Assembly: GCA_013398295.1 (NCBI GenBank)
Contig: VZSF01004750.1
Span: forward strand, 275,140 to 339,139
Direction: 5' to 3'
DNA from: Chionis minor
Taxonomy: Eukaryota > Chordata > Aves > Charadriiformes > Chionididae
Length of the DNA: 64,000 nucleotides
Position numbers and translations under genes: made by a program. The notes beneath the pieces are model-generated. The model did not search any database. It had not been told where the DNA came from and worked only from the letters and a program-made list of their open reading frames with translations. Each line of letters starts with the position of its first letter. The stretch's first letter is position 1. Below, in pieces: positions 11,665-23,404 of the stretch.

Positions 11665-13375
11665 CCAAATTCAAGCCAAGAAAATGTAAAGATTCATGTG
11701 ACAAACCTTTGGGCTCACACAAGAAGCCACACAAACCAAAAACTAAGAAGCACACAAAGAGAAAACCAACCACTTTGATTATTCATTTTCTCCAGAAAAG
11801 TAACCAACTCCAGAACTGCTGTCAAATGCAAGAACTTGTGGAGATGCACTGTAGCCTTTAGTCTTGCCACCATTCCTTGTGACCGTTCCATCTGGCCCAC
11901 TACCACTGAGCAAACCACTGCCTTTTACTGCTCTCTTGTTTCTATCCTCACCGCTTCTCCCTCTTCATCACCAAAAAAAAATGGTACCACATTTTTATAC
12001 AAATTATTACTCCAGACAACTTCACTTTCCATGAATCCTCCCCATTTTTGTGCTCAAGGGGACAATTTATGCCTTTCCTATGTATTTTGACCAGTTCCCA
12101 GCATACGGCCAGACCTCACCAAGCAGCGGGACATAAGGCTGCACCCGCTACCACAACAGAATGGGTGCCCAGGCAAGTCAGTCAGCAGCACACCTATTCC
12201 AAAGATGGTTTATTGCAGCCTCTGACGGCATCTTTAAGAAAGACTAAAGACTCTGTTGGCCATGTTGACACCTGTCCAGCTCGAGTAGATGGCATAAACA
12301 ATTCTGCATACTCAAAGGCAGTTGCTTCTTAGTAGCCTTCAGCCCAGTTTCCAGAAAAACACTCCCTTCTTTTAAACCGTGTCCCCATTTGGATCATTTC
12401 ATCCAAACCCAGCTCCTCCCACTGTATCAAACACCTAAGGAAGGATAATGCAACTGAAATTACTGATTTGTATTAACAACAGCTTGGCGGTTCACCTTAC
12501 GTGTCACCTCAGGTTCTCAAAGGAGACGGCAAGAGATGGGGAAACACCACTACAGTTAGTTGCCCACAAGCACTGACTTACCAAGAAGAGGGCGACCAGG
12601 CTAGCCCATGGTGGGTGACTTCTGTAGCTGCTTTTACAGGAGCCTCTGCATAAGATTTGTTCCGTGTAACTCCTTGAAACACATCTGTTTCTTTTTTTTC
12701 CAGGACACAGGCTGAAGACTCTTTCTAATATTCAAAACTTGCAAGACTAAAACATTAATTAGCCACTATGCCTGGTAAGAAAGGAGACAGCAAGTGTTGG
12801 AGAGATTTTCATACACTCGGAGCCTGTGCTGGAACTGCAGGTCTGAGACGGCTCACGTAACAGATTTAGGACTGAGACCTGTGATGTATCCGGGGAACTC
12901 TCCAGCCTCACCCGCCCGGAGCTGAAAGCAGCCCTTGATTTGGGCACCAGCTGCCATTCCCAGGCTTGTTCCACAGAACTGAAACAAGGTTCAGCTCAGC
13001 TGAGCGGTTTTTGCCGTAAACAGGAAGACTGGTGCAGAACAGAAGAGACGGAGCTTGGCAGATTTAAAACAGACAGAAAAAGGTATGTAAAGGAGCTGCA
13101 AAACAGACTGAGGTTTGATTTGGGGAAGCTGAATCTTCAAATGGAACGGAGCAAGGGGCGATCTACAGACTAGCACCAACAGGCATTTCCAGAGAAAGTG
13201 GAAACCAGTCAGGTTGGGAATAACTATCGACGGCTTCTTTCAGGTATCAAACATGGGAGGAGGAGAACGTATGACAAGAAAAAAGATACTCTGCTGAACA
13301 GAAGGCGATGAGAAACTCTAAAACTCTGTGTTGTCCCAGACCTCTTCAAACTAGCATCACCAGCACTTCTCTTCC
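11665..13375. other. Unique non-coding sequence
   Basis: No recognisable gene. Frames of up to 94 codons (12048-12332) have no known motif. The low-complexity Lys/Pro-rich frame at 11640-11861 follows an A-rich tract. Confidence 0.5.
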
Positions 13376-13379
13376 CAGA

Positions 13380-13401
13380 GAATTCAATATTCATTGAATT
13401 C
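13380..13401. repeat. Perfect inverted repeat, 9-bp arms
   Basis: GAATTCAAT and ATTGAATTC are separated by four bases. A hairpin or paired binding site is possible. The element is short and AT-rich enough to arise by chance. Confidence 0.85.
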
Positions 13402-13552
13402 ACTATTAAATTGCAAAGGGTAGGTGGGAAAACAAAACAAATGAGCCTTTGAGACCAAATCCAGAGCTGATGTAATGCCTATGGAGTAGTTCCAGCTTCC
13501 CCTAGGCCTGAACTGAGCTCCCACCATCCACTGTCCCTTCTGATGTCAAGTT

Positions 13553-13625
13553 GATGGATTACAACTTCCTAATGCAGGACTGATGCATTATGACATCCTA
13601 ATGTTGGGACGATTGATTGTGACTC
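13553..13625. repeat. Degenerate 29-bp tandem repeat, about 2.5 copies
   Basis: Copy 1 (13553-13581) and copy 2 (13582-13610) align along GATG-ATTA--AC-TCCTAATG, and a partial third copy begins at 13611. Divergence is considerable, so this is an old minisatellite remnant. Confidence 0.65.
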
Positions 13626-13629
13626 TTTT

Positions 13630-16230
13630 TTTAAGTATGGCTTACTAGGCAATTATTGACACCATCCATGCATTAGAGCCCTAATTCAGCAAAAAAGGGC
13701 TGACAGGCCAGTGCTGTGGGAAAAGATTAACCTATTCCAAATTTTATAGATCAGGGCGAGATGGAGCTTGTTCTGGGACAGGGCCACCCTCTCATTACAG
13801 GTCTTCGGAGACAGCAAAAACTAAACAGTTTATGCCACATCTTGAAGAAAATTGCTTTATCCCTTCACCTTTAAGTGGATTCAGACGCTGCCAGTTGACT
13901 TGGGAGTGCTTTGGGGTCAGTGCACACACGCCGGAACACGGAGAGGGGAAAAAAAAAAAAATCCAAATAAAGGAAAGAGAGAGGTAAAAGCCAGTGCTGT
14001 CAGCTCCTACCCTCTAACATCTGTGAATAATGGAAGTGCGGAACCAAGGCTGGGAGTGGGGAGGTGAAGGGAGAAAGGGATGGTTGTAACAGTGACAAAC
14101 AAGTCTAAAGGGACTTCTCTCCTCTCAAATGTCACTGGGGGAAGTAGACAGGAGACGGGGGAGGTAAGGAAGAGAGAAGGTCATGGCTGTAATACCCAGA
14201 GTGAGTGGACAATCAAATGTTTGCAGCTGGGCTAGGAAATGGCAATCCAGTTGCAGAGCACATCTGGCTCCCTTGCTGCACGCCATGGGGGCCACCTGGT
14301 TTTAATCATGCTGGGATCACCTTTGAAAAACAGAACTTAATCATAGGCCTAGTCCTAGCAATAGTGTTACATCCAGACTTCTCTCCAGGGGAGGAGAGGG
14401 CGGGAAGGGGGAATAAGATGAGTTAAAAAAAAAAAAAAAGGAAGAAGAAAAGAAAAAAAAGAAGATATTTCTTCTCTGTTTTGCTCAATCAAATCTGGAA
14501 CTTTTTCAACAATTTCCTCTTTTTTAGGTGAAAGGGAGTCACTTTTGATTTTCTCCTCTTTGCATTTGATTCCTGTTAGTTTACACTTTCCTTGTTATTA
14601 TTTAGGCAAGTTACATGTATGTGGGTGCTAAAGAGCACAGCAAGTAGAGAAGAAGCTATTTAAGAATGTGTTGTCTTTCCACCCCACCTTTCCCACCAGA
14701 GATGGACAAATCCACTGTACTTTGGATCAAAAGACCTTACACCTTTCCTGCATAGTCCTCAAGAACTCAGGTAGGTGTACCATGAGGAAAAGCCTCTCTT
14801 GGCTCAGAAAAGGCCCAAACAGCATCATCCTTCACCGTAATGGCCACACTGGGTCAAAATGAAAGTCCACCCCACCCACACTTTCCTTCCAACACTGGCT
14901 GGAAGCACGCGCTCAGGAGAAAGACTGAAGAAACTGCAAAGATAGAGTAACCACCCCTGGCACCACCTCACGGGTTTTATCAGTCAAAATTTTAAAGACA
15001 TGCTTTCTCTCCCCAATTAAAATCAAAACACATTTTGATATGAAAAATATTGAGGGGGAAGAAGGAAGACGTGCTAATCTAACCTTGGACATGGTACATC
15101 CTGAGAGGACGAAAACCAGTTCAGCTGTTGCAAAATATCCACATCATTTGCTCTTCCAGTATTGTCCAGAACAGCCCATGTCAGTAATCAAACAACAAAA
15201 CACCAGCCCTCTTCTTCACCTTTCTAACGTCTATCATTTCTTATCTCTAGAAAAGAAGCATCTGAGCAGCTTGTGACGGAGGTCGTGAGAATCTTGGACA
15301 TGGTAGAAAATAAGCATTGTTTTTTCATAATACTTTTCCATAATAATTTGAGGGCATGAGATGGACGTAGCAGATGACAAGTTCAGAATAACAAAGGCAG
15401 CACTTTGTTAACACAGACCAATGTTAAAAGATGGAACTCACTGCCACAGCATGTAACATGAGCCAAAAGTTTATGTGGATACAGATGAGATGAGTAAGGA
15501 GGAAGAAGAGGCAGGAATCAGTCTTTAAATGAAAAGCATTCTAGGGGCAGAGACCCTAAAATTGTACTGAAACCACAACATTCCTAAACAAAAATCAAAC
15601 TTCTAATTCTTGCTGATGAGTTGCTGGAGTAACAGTACGTTGGTTCATAAAGCCAAGCTCTCGGCCTTGTTTCTTTCCCTTCACACAGAGGGGACAACAT
15701 GTTATTTCTAGGCAGCTCTCACTTGATCCAACTATCGTTTAAAAAATAAGAAAAAGAAAAAAAGAGAGAGAGATGCAAAGAGAAAGACTCATTAGGCTGG
15801 CAGATGTTTTAACAAACACAGAAAGGCTCAGTTCAGTCTAGTCTGCACTGCAGGACCAAGAAGCACTCTGGATATAAGTGTGCATGAAGACACGACCTGT
15901 CAAGACTCAAGACGTGCACTTTACACCTTCTGGTAATGGAAAGGAAACCTCAAACCTGCAGTCCTACTTATCAAATGCTTCAAATAACTAACCTTTCTGC
16001 TAGAGTTAAGATCAGACCATGAATAATCTTCCGTGCACATAGTTCATTTTGTCCCAGATACTGGGGTTAGATTCACTGGAATGCTTCAGCTACTTCACAC
16101 TGTTGTCCTGCTGCAAAGGAGCTTTAAACTCGGCTTAACCACACTAACCACAAGTCGGTTTATATCTCATTAGAAAAATGACTTAATTTCCGGTGTAATC
16201 TTGTACAGGAGCTCAAATCTGCAACAGCAA
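13630..16230. other. Unique non-coding sequence with A-rich tracts
   Basis: No gene is recognised. It contains A13 (13949-13961), A15 (14425-14439) with a purine-rich continuation to about 14465, and an A/G tract at 15745-15785. None has target-site duplications that I could verify. Open frames are under 80 codons. Confidence 0.5.
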
Positions 16231-16234
16231 CAGT

Positions 16235-16490
16235 GTCAGTATTGTAATATAATCTGGAAGTACTATAATAAAAATAAACATAGTCAAAGAGTATTTTACA
16301 AATGTTAATTATTACTAGGGAAGAAAATCCTGTCAGGTAGGTATGCGATAGTAACAGTTATCTTATTTTACAGGCAGAGAAACAGAGCCAGAGATTAAGA
16401 AGTTAAGTGACTTGCCCAAGGCCATGAAGAGAAGCAAAGTTAGAGCAAGGACTAATAAGCAGGAATTCCCAGCAGCGCTGCAGGCTACAA
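16235..16490 (-). repeat. MIR-like ancient SINE
   Basis: The segment matches the minus-sense layout of MIR/CORE-SINE elements: TATTTTACAAATGTTAATTA, then CTGTCAGGTAGGTATG, then TTATTTTACAGGCAGAGAAAC and AAGTTAAGTGACTTGCCCAAG, followed by a degenerate AGAGCAAGGACT. The CORE block near 16400-16425 is unusually well kept for so old a family. MIR is a tRNA-derived SINE of early amniotes. It is fixed and inactive. Confidence 0.88.
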
Positions 16491-16494
16491 GGCC

Positions 16495-17850
16495 ATTTTC
16501 TAGGCACCCTTTTCACAATTCCCAAATCAGTTCCACTTGACTCCAATGGCTTCTGAAGAGATTTTCTGATAACAAGACTTGCCTGACGGAGAATACATAA
16601 GGAGTGCGCAACTAAGACTTTAAAAAGTTATCTTGATTTTTAGGAGGTTGCCTGCACATTCTTTCTCAACTTCACCTTGGAAGTAGTGTGAGAGCACCCA
16701 AAACACCTTGACGCAGTGAAAAGAAAATTATCTGTTTTCTCTGTACCTGCCTAAAGCAAAGCCCTGGAAACAGCCTGAGAGGAGACATGATGTTTCGGTA
16801 GCCAGCACATCACGCTAGTCTTTTTTTCTATACTAGAAGTCTTTCCCATCACAGCTGCTTTTGCACTGTAAAATGATAGGAAGGGAAGACAGCGACTGCT
16901 AATGTTGCTGGGAAACACAAGGCTCGCTGTGCCACCTGCAGGGCTAGCCTGAAAAAATGCCTGTTGTAAGGATTAGCACCGTGCGGGAAGTCAGGAGCCC
17001 CTGTTTCTATCCAGGATGGAGCAGCTTTGCAACATCTAATTAGCCCGGTGAGCAAGAACATAAAATGGACTACAGAATGATCCTGTCTCATTCCTTTGGG
17101 ATGTTTCACTCCATTCCTGCCCAGGCCCATCCACCTGGGAAATTTAAGTTCTGGTTAATGGCGGAACCTAACAAAACAGAACACGGATGAGAATTAAAAG
17201 CAGAGTTACAGCTTAAGTACAAGTTCCACGGAACCCTCTCCTACCTGTGTCTGCCTCCATTTCTGTCTGCAATTCTTCCTCAGGACTTTCACACTATGTT
17301 TCACTTTTGATTTAACGCAATTATCTCCCCATAACTACTTACTAATAGTTCTCCAAGTGCACCCTTTTACCCAGTGTTTTCCTGGAGCAAACAACCTGAA
17401 CAAAGGACTTAAGGATCTGACCTACATATATATCTAAAACTAATCTAGAAAAAGATCAAAGGTTTTCTGGATGGTTAAAGATATATATTCCATTTTGCCT
17501 CGGGTTTGCTTCACTTTCTTTTTTGGTTGTGAGAACCTACAGTGGAGGACAGCAGCACTCAGAAGCTGAGAGAGATCTACTAAGTCATTGTGCCTTTGCT
17601 CATGTTGACATATGCTGGACAGGCAGTCCAGAATAATGAAGTCCTCTTTATTGGATCCTTCTGCCAACATACGATTATTCCCCAACACACTGATTGCACA
17701 CGGCGTTCTGCAGTGTAGTTTTAAGTATCCCAAGAGACAGGGTTTCTACCACTTTCACTACAAAATCGTTTACATAGCCTAGTAGATTTGGCCCCTGGGG
17801 AGACTTTTTTACTGTGTTTGGTTTCACTAAGAGCCTTGAAGGTGTTGGTC
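16495..17850. other. Unique non-coding sequence
   Basis: No gene is recognised. Minus-strand frames of 93 and 97 codons (16849-17130 and 17440-17733) show no known family, and the DNA around them has no matching splice signals. Confidence 0.5.
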
Positions 17851-17854
17851 AGTG

Positions 17855-18070
17855 ATTGATTATTGTTTGTATTGTGGTAGCACCTAGAGGCACCAGCTGT
17901 AACTGCAGACCTGTTGTGCTAGGTACTGTACATCCGCAAAGTGAGGAACTGCCTCGTCCCAAACACCTTCCACTAGGAAGAGTTCAGCCAAGCAAAGAGG
18001 CACAGAGGGAGAACACGATTTATCGAGACCAGACAGTGGTGTGTAAACGCAGTGAGGAGTGGAAACAAGT
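17855..18070 (+). repeat. Ancient amniote repeat with MIR-like tail
   Basis: Begins with TTTGTATTGTGGTAGCACCT and continues through TTGTGCTAGGTACTGTACA to GAGGCACAGAGGGAGAA. As recalled, this is the order of a repeat abundant in turtle and crocodilian genomes, made of a conserved head, a GTGCTAGG-CTGTACA centre and a MIR-like GGCACAGAG core. I am not sure of its Repbase name (CR1/L3-like or a MIR1-type amniote SINE). A second copy lies at 42800-42960. Confidence 0.7.
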
Positions 18071-18074
18071 TGCT

Positions 18075-20735
18075 ATAAATCCAAGTCAATTCCTGCATTC
18101 ACACCTGGGCACAACATCCAGGACAGCACCTTGAACATCCAGGTGATATGTGCATATTCACGGGAGTTGTTTCTGATGAAAGGAGCACAAAAAATAATTA
18201 TACTACAAAGCAAAACAATAATCCCCTCAAAAACTAAAGCCCATTAGGGTTGAGGCTTGTTTTACATTGCTCCAGTGCTTCAGTGGAAACCACTTGCAAA
18301 AAGGTGAAACCTTCACTGCACAATTTTCTCTCAAGGCATAGGGAACACAGAGAGAACTGCGAGGACAGTAACAGAAATGGAAGAAAAATAAAGAAAGTAT
18401 CAAAGGTTAAGCCACCAGATGAGGCTGCAGGAGGTGGCAGAGTATGTGATCCTCTCGTATTTTAATTCAATTCTTCCCTTCCCACTTTAAACAAATCCTC
18501 TCTTTTGGAGACCAATGGCCTCCTTCCCATTTGTTCTCAGATGAGGTTTATTATGAGAAGCAGCACCCAGACTAAACCACCATTCCAGAGTTAAAGCAAA
18601 TCATTTGTTGACTTCTCAAACAGCAAGGGGGACACAGGCATTAAGATCAAGGTTAACACCTTCATTCAACCAGGCTCTCCATTCAGCCAGGGAATCTCTC
18701 AACAGCTCTGCAAACAGAATCCAAGATCTCACTGATTTCATTACCTTCTTCCTTCCCTGTGTGCAACTCTTATTCACAAACCATCGGAGAACAGAAACAC
18801 AGAACCACATCTGAAGAATAAAAAAAATCACTACACTGTGGCGTCTGTTCATCTGATGGATGGTTAAAACAGAAGTGAAAACTTGAGATGCATAAATAAC
18901 TGATTTTGCATTTTGCTTGCATTAGAGAAAAATGAAGGAAGAGAGATTAGTTGGGCAGCAACCCAAAATAAACATAATTTTTTCAGATTTTTTTCAGTGA
19001 ACTGAAAACCAGAAACAAGTAACATCTTGGCCTCGAACAAAACACTTCATTTGACTCAAGAAAAAAAACTTTAAAAATAACACTGAAGTTAATTTCTAAA
19101 TTTCTCATTTGAAGCAAAAATACCAAACTGCTTTTTTCCCCCAGTGTCCAAGTGTTTTGACTTTTTGAAAAAGCTAGCAGCAGGGCACGTTGCCTCTGCT
19201 TTAACCAGTGTATTTCAGCACATATTTGTGAGATGCTTCATCTGACCCAAACCTGTATTTTCTGAGGGGGAAAAGAAAAGAACAGAACAGATTTTGGACA
19301 ACACGTGACCCGGCTTTGGTCAGCACAGATTGTACTACCCTTCCTCACTACTGACACAGCCTTGCGTTTGTTCACTGCAATGTCAAGCACAAACCCAGCG
19401 ACATTCAGAAGACCCTCTCTCCCCAGGAAACTAAACACAGTCATTGAATCTATCCACATTCCGACAAACCAAAGAGCTTTTTGGGCTGCCCCCGATGACA
19501 CTGCGCCGGACTCGCTTGCTGTCCTGTAAGGGATGTTCTTCCAAGGGGGTGGAACCGGCTGGTTGTAGTTTTGCTGGGATGGAACCTCACAGGCCACACC
19601 TGAAGTTTTCCAAACATGAGGTCCACCATTTCCCAAGAGCATTCACAGGTTGTCCTTCCCCAAGAGCAAGGAAAACCAGAGAACAAGAGGATCTCATCAA
19701 AGATTAAAGCTCCATTTCTTGTGTCAATATGAAGTCGGACTGGAGAGGACACTCAGGCACACGCTGAAATGAAGCGCTGCAATTTAGCCTGAAAGTTAGG
19801 GTAGGACGAATGTGTGTTAAGGGATGCTTTTACTCCCGGTGTCTTTTGTCTTGTGATTCATCCTTCCACAAGCATCTTGGGAGAATGTACGCAGTCACAA
19901 CAGATGCCACTGTCACTTGGATCCTCCTGTCTCGTTCTAGAGGCCTGTTTATGAGGCTGAGAAATCTATCACGAAGCCCACCATAATCCATGGTCTGTCT
20001 AAAATATCCACAAGAGCCCTCCTGAGTCACGAAGATGACAAATGTGTATCCAACAAGGACTGTTCTCCACTCCTTCAGTTTCAGCAATTCAAAATGAACA
20101 TTCAGAGCATCATGACCCTGTGAAGCCAAACTGCGTGTCCCTTGAGACCATCTCATTCCTTTCTCGCTCCCCCTCCAGCCCCCTCATCAAATAAAGCCAA
20201 GAATACGTGCGTCATTCTGACACATACCCTTCAGGAAGTGATGGGAATAGGATAGATTTTCTTCCTCCTAATGCCCTGACTGTGTCCCTACAGCACGAGG
20301 TCCTCCATTCCCACAGTAACAGGCCTGCTCTGCTGCAGAGCCGGACGGTAACCTGAGGAGCCGTGACCAATCCGATGTCGGATTAGCATTGCTCTGTGAC
20401 ACTGTCAGCAGCATTTTGCTGGGCTCTTTAAGAGAATATCCTGCTGTGATTCACAACAAGCCTTGTGTTTGGGAGACACGGAGATCTCATCCAGCAAATT
20501 GAAACACGCTACAGTGAATTTCAGTATTTTTGCTTGGAGGTCTCCCAGGGACTGACCTAAATGGCGTGTGCTCTATCAAGAGTAAAAGCCACCTGCTACA
20601 AAAAGCCTGGACTCGAACCACCGAGACCCACCTGTGACAAAGGAGCCCAACGGGCTGAATGAGAGAGACCGGGACCGGGCTGGAACCCCAAAGGCTGCTT
20701 CTCAACTTCTCCACGGTTTGGCAAAGTAAGAAATA
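18075..20735. other. Unique non-coding sequence
   Basis: No gene can be defended. Minus-strand frames at 19238-19642 (134 codons), 19450-19752 and 19830-20156 (108 codons) are the longest. They overlap on several frames and show no motif that I recognise. A cluster of CpGs lies near 19490-19515. Confidence 0.5.
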
Positions 20736-20739
20736 GGTG

Positions 20740-20880
20740 CATTTCTCTGCAGCAATTTGTCTGAAACATGTTGGGTCACGTATCGGTAACTCTTCAATAC
20801 ATTCTGCGTTATTCACTGACACATATTTGTTATCTTAATTATTAATTACAAAAAGTGGGATGACTCACTCACAGGATGGG
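20740..20880. promoter_or_regulatory. Small candidate conserved element
   Basis: Contains TTAATTATTAATTACA (20835-20850), a double homeodomain-type site, followed by the AP-1-like TGACTCAC at about 20862. The two sites sit in repeat-free sequence. An enhancer role is an inference. Confidence 0.25.
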
Positions 20881-20884
20881 TTGG

Positions 20885-23240
20885 AGACCACTGGTTTTAC
20901 CAGCCTTGCTAGCTGTGTTGCTGGATGGCTGCTACTTCTGCGCGCAGCTGGCCGTGAATGAACTGCAACAGACGCCTGCTGCTCTGAAACCTTCGCCCTT
21001 CAGCCCATTCTGCCTCCTCTGTGACAGACAAAGCATCGGGTACCAAACCAAGAGCAGATCAGCGAGCTGAAACTCACCAAAATATTTATAACACTCTGAA
21101 TGTGAAAAAACGCTGAGCGGTGTATGAAGGAATGCAGGAATTATTTGCATTTTTGCTTGACAAATACCACAGTGCCAGAGAAAAATGCTGCATCCCTAAC
21201 AAGCAACAGCAGAACTGAAACGGGCAGGGGGAAAATAAGAAGAATGTAACTGCTTTCACCGGAACATGCCAAGAATTCAGGGCTTAACGCCTCTTTTCTT
21301 GTAAAATGGGTTTTGTATGTCCTCAAATATCAAAACCGTGGGTTTGCATCTCCTTGGGAAGTCAATGCTTAGATCACCACAGCACTTGCTGGATCCAACA
21401 CCGGCAATCGCTTCCCTTTGAAGACAAAGCACAGAGTGCCATCAATTGCAAAACTGCGGTCACTTGCTGCAGCAACGTTCTCCGTAGCAAACCCACCCAG
21501 GAACTCACTGCTAAACCAGGCCCTGCTTAGTTTGCAGAAGCCAGCAATCTCCAAGCCGAAGGTAATATACCTCCAAACGCATTTTGATTACCCCAGAAGA
21601 ACAAAACCACTCAGCTGTGCTGCGTCTCCTCCTTTTTTCTCCCTCTGGCCTCCCACGTTACAGATTAAAAGAACAGCGCATCTGGCATTTACCGAGCGTC
21701 AAATACTTCTCCAAGACCGCCTAGAACAAACAGGCCCTGGCTGCCTTCCTCAGAGCTGCTGATAGGTCTCCAGCATTGTGCAAGGGGTCAGACTTAGGAA
21801 CTGTCAACAGCTTCCTAATGTATGCTCTTTCTCCGGGAAAGGGGGTCCCGGGTTTTATAGCCTAATAGATTCGTTAATCAGAACACACACAGGCTAGGAA
21901 AGCCACTGTTTGTTTTCTCTGACAAGTTTGGCATTTTCCTCCTGGGAGCCAGGAAGCTTTAAAGGCATAAGACTCTCCTACTTAACTGGACAAGAAAACC
22001 AGTCTGGACAAACTGAGACATGTCACTGTGGCTGCTTAATTCTGAGCCAGAAGGTGCCATTTTAGAGACTTTACAACAACATCAATGTCAGGGTAAAGGA
22101 AATTAAATTCCCCTCCTTCTCCTCCCTTGATGTCTCCATTTTCTCCAGGCTTCCCCTCCTGTACCTAAGGACAGAGTTTGGCCCATCGCAGGCACAATAC
22201 GTGGGTTTATACTGATGATAATGATGTTCAATTCAGAAAGCAGCTCCAGAGGGAGTGCTTAAAGCAAAGCAAGACTGTCTTGTGCAACAGTGGCAACATG
22301 CCCACAAACTGCTTCTGTTCATTCACGACAACGGTTTAAAACGCAGAAACATGAAATGGCAAACATAGTGAGTTAAACTTCTACATGAAACTACACACAC
22401 ACCTTCAAGTCCGCGGTTCTCAAACTGTGATGTAGACTCTGCCATCAGAATAAGGACTTACTACAAATAACCCACATATAATCACAAAGAGGAATTCCAA
22501 GTGTTTCCAAGGCTGTGTAGACCATCCACTAAAAATAAAAAGTAGTGTCTTAAAACCCAGAAGCTGCCACAATTTATTACACTTTTTATGTCCAGGATGA
22601 AACAAGAAAATTGTATTCTAAGATTTTACGCCAAGAAGAAGGAACCGACAGGGGGATTTCAGTAAAAATAATTTCAGCCTCTTTTCCTCATGTCTTGCTG
22701 AACAGCGAAGCTTCCTCTCCTATGAAATCATTCCAGCACCAGGACTAAATCCTCTCAGTCTGAAGGGACCCCTTGCTCTCTTCCTGGCACAAACCAAACG
22801 TTATGGTCCACGTGCAGCTCAGCAAGTCCCCAGGGCACTGACTCCCACCACGTGAGCGTTTATACCAAGGGACGGAGTCTTCAACTCTTTTCCTATTTCT
22901 TAAACTGTTTCTCCCAGCACCTGCTGTAAGGCATTGTCAGAGACAGCTTCTGGGCATCGACGGATCTTCACTGTAATGCTCACTATCAGGTCAGAGACGC
23001 TGGTTAATGGGCACATTCCCATTTTTCCTTCATGCCACCCCTCCATCTTTCTTCCCTTGGATGGGAATCCCAAGGTCTCCACCACCTTGTCTGGCTCTAG
23101 TACTTCAGTTATTAGAACACTGCATGATAGGTACGGCCGAGATCAAGGACGTGCTTAGTCCAACAGCAATTCCTTGCAGGAAGAACATTCAATTATCCTT
23201 CTTCAGAATGGGAACCAGCTTTACCTTTGATTTTTAAGCA
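20885..23240. other. Unique non-coding sequence
   Basis: No gene or clear repeat. The longest frame (114 codons, 21418-21762) has no known domain. Confidence 0.5.
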
Positions 23241-23243
23241 CAC

Positions 23244-23267
23244 CACACACACACACCCCCCCCCCCC
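23244..23267. repeat. (CA)n-C12 microsatellite
   Basis: A CA repeat runs into 12 consecutive C (23256-23267). This is a hypermutable simple repeat. Confidence 0.92.
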
Positions 23268-23319
23268 GCCAAGTCATGCAGTCATTTCTCCTGTTACTGG
23301 TTGAAGCAATGCTTGTATC

Positions 23320-23400
23320 TGGCTGAAGTCAAAGCATGTCCCATTGAAGTTACAATGAAACACTGTGCTTAAGTGCCTTGCTGAATCAGAGCCATCGTAA
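23320..23400. repeat. Possible ancient amniote repeat fragment
   Basis: GAAGTCAAAGCATGTCCCAT and TGCTTAAGTGCCTTGCTGAA followed by TCAGAGCC resemble a motif seen many times in reptile genomes (a conserved CTTAAGTGCTTTGCTGAATC block). The family name is uncertain, and the match is from memory. Confidence 0.38.
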
Positions 23401-23404
23401 CTAT

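Noticed and set aside
14425..14465. A15 followed by purine-rich sequence as a retrocopy tail.
   Set aside because: No upstream open frame or signal. It is best read as a simple repeat.
19830..20156. Minus-strand 108-codon frame with a protein-like mix of residues.
   Set aside because: I recognise no family, there is no acceptor before it, and neighbouring frames of similar length overlap on the other strand.
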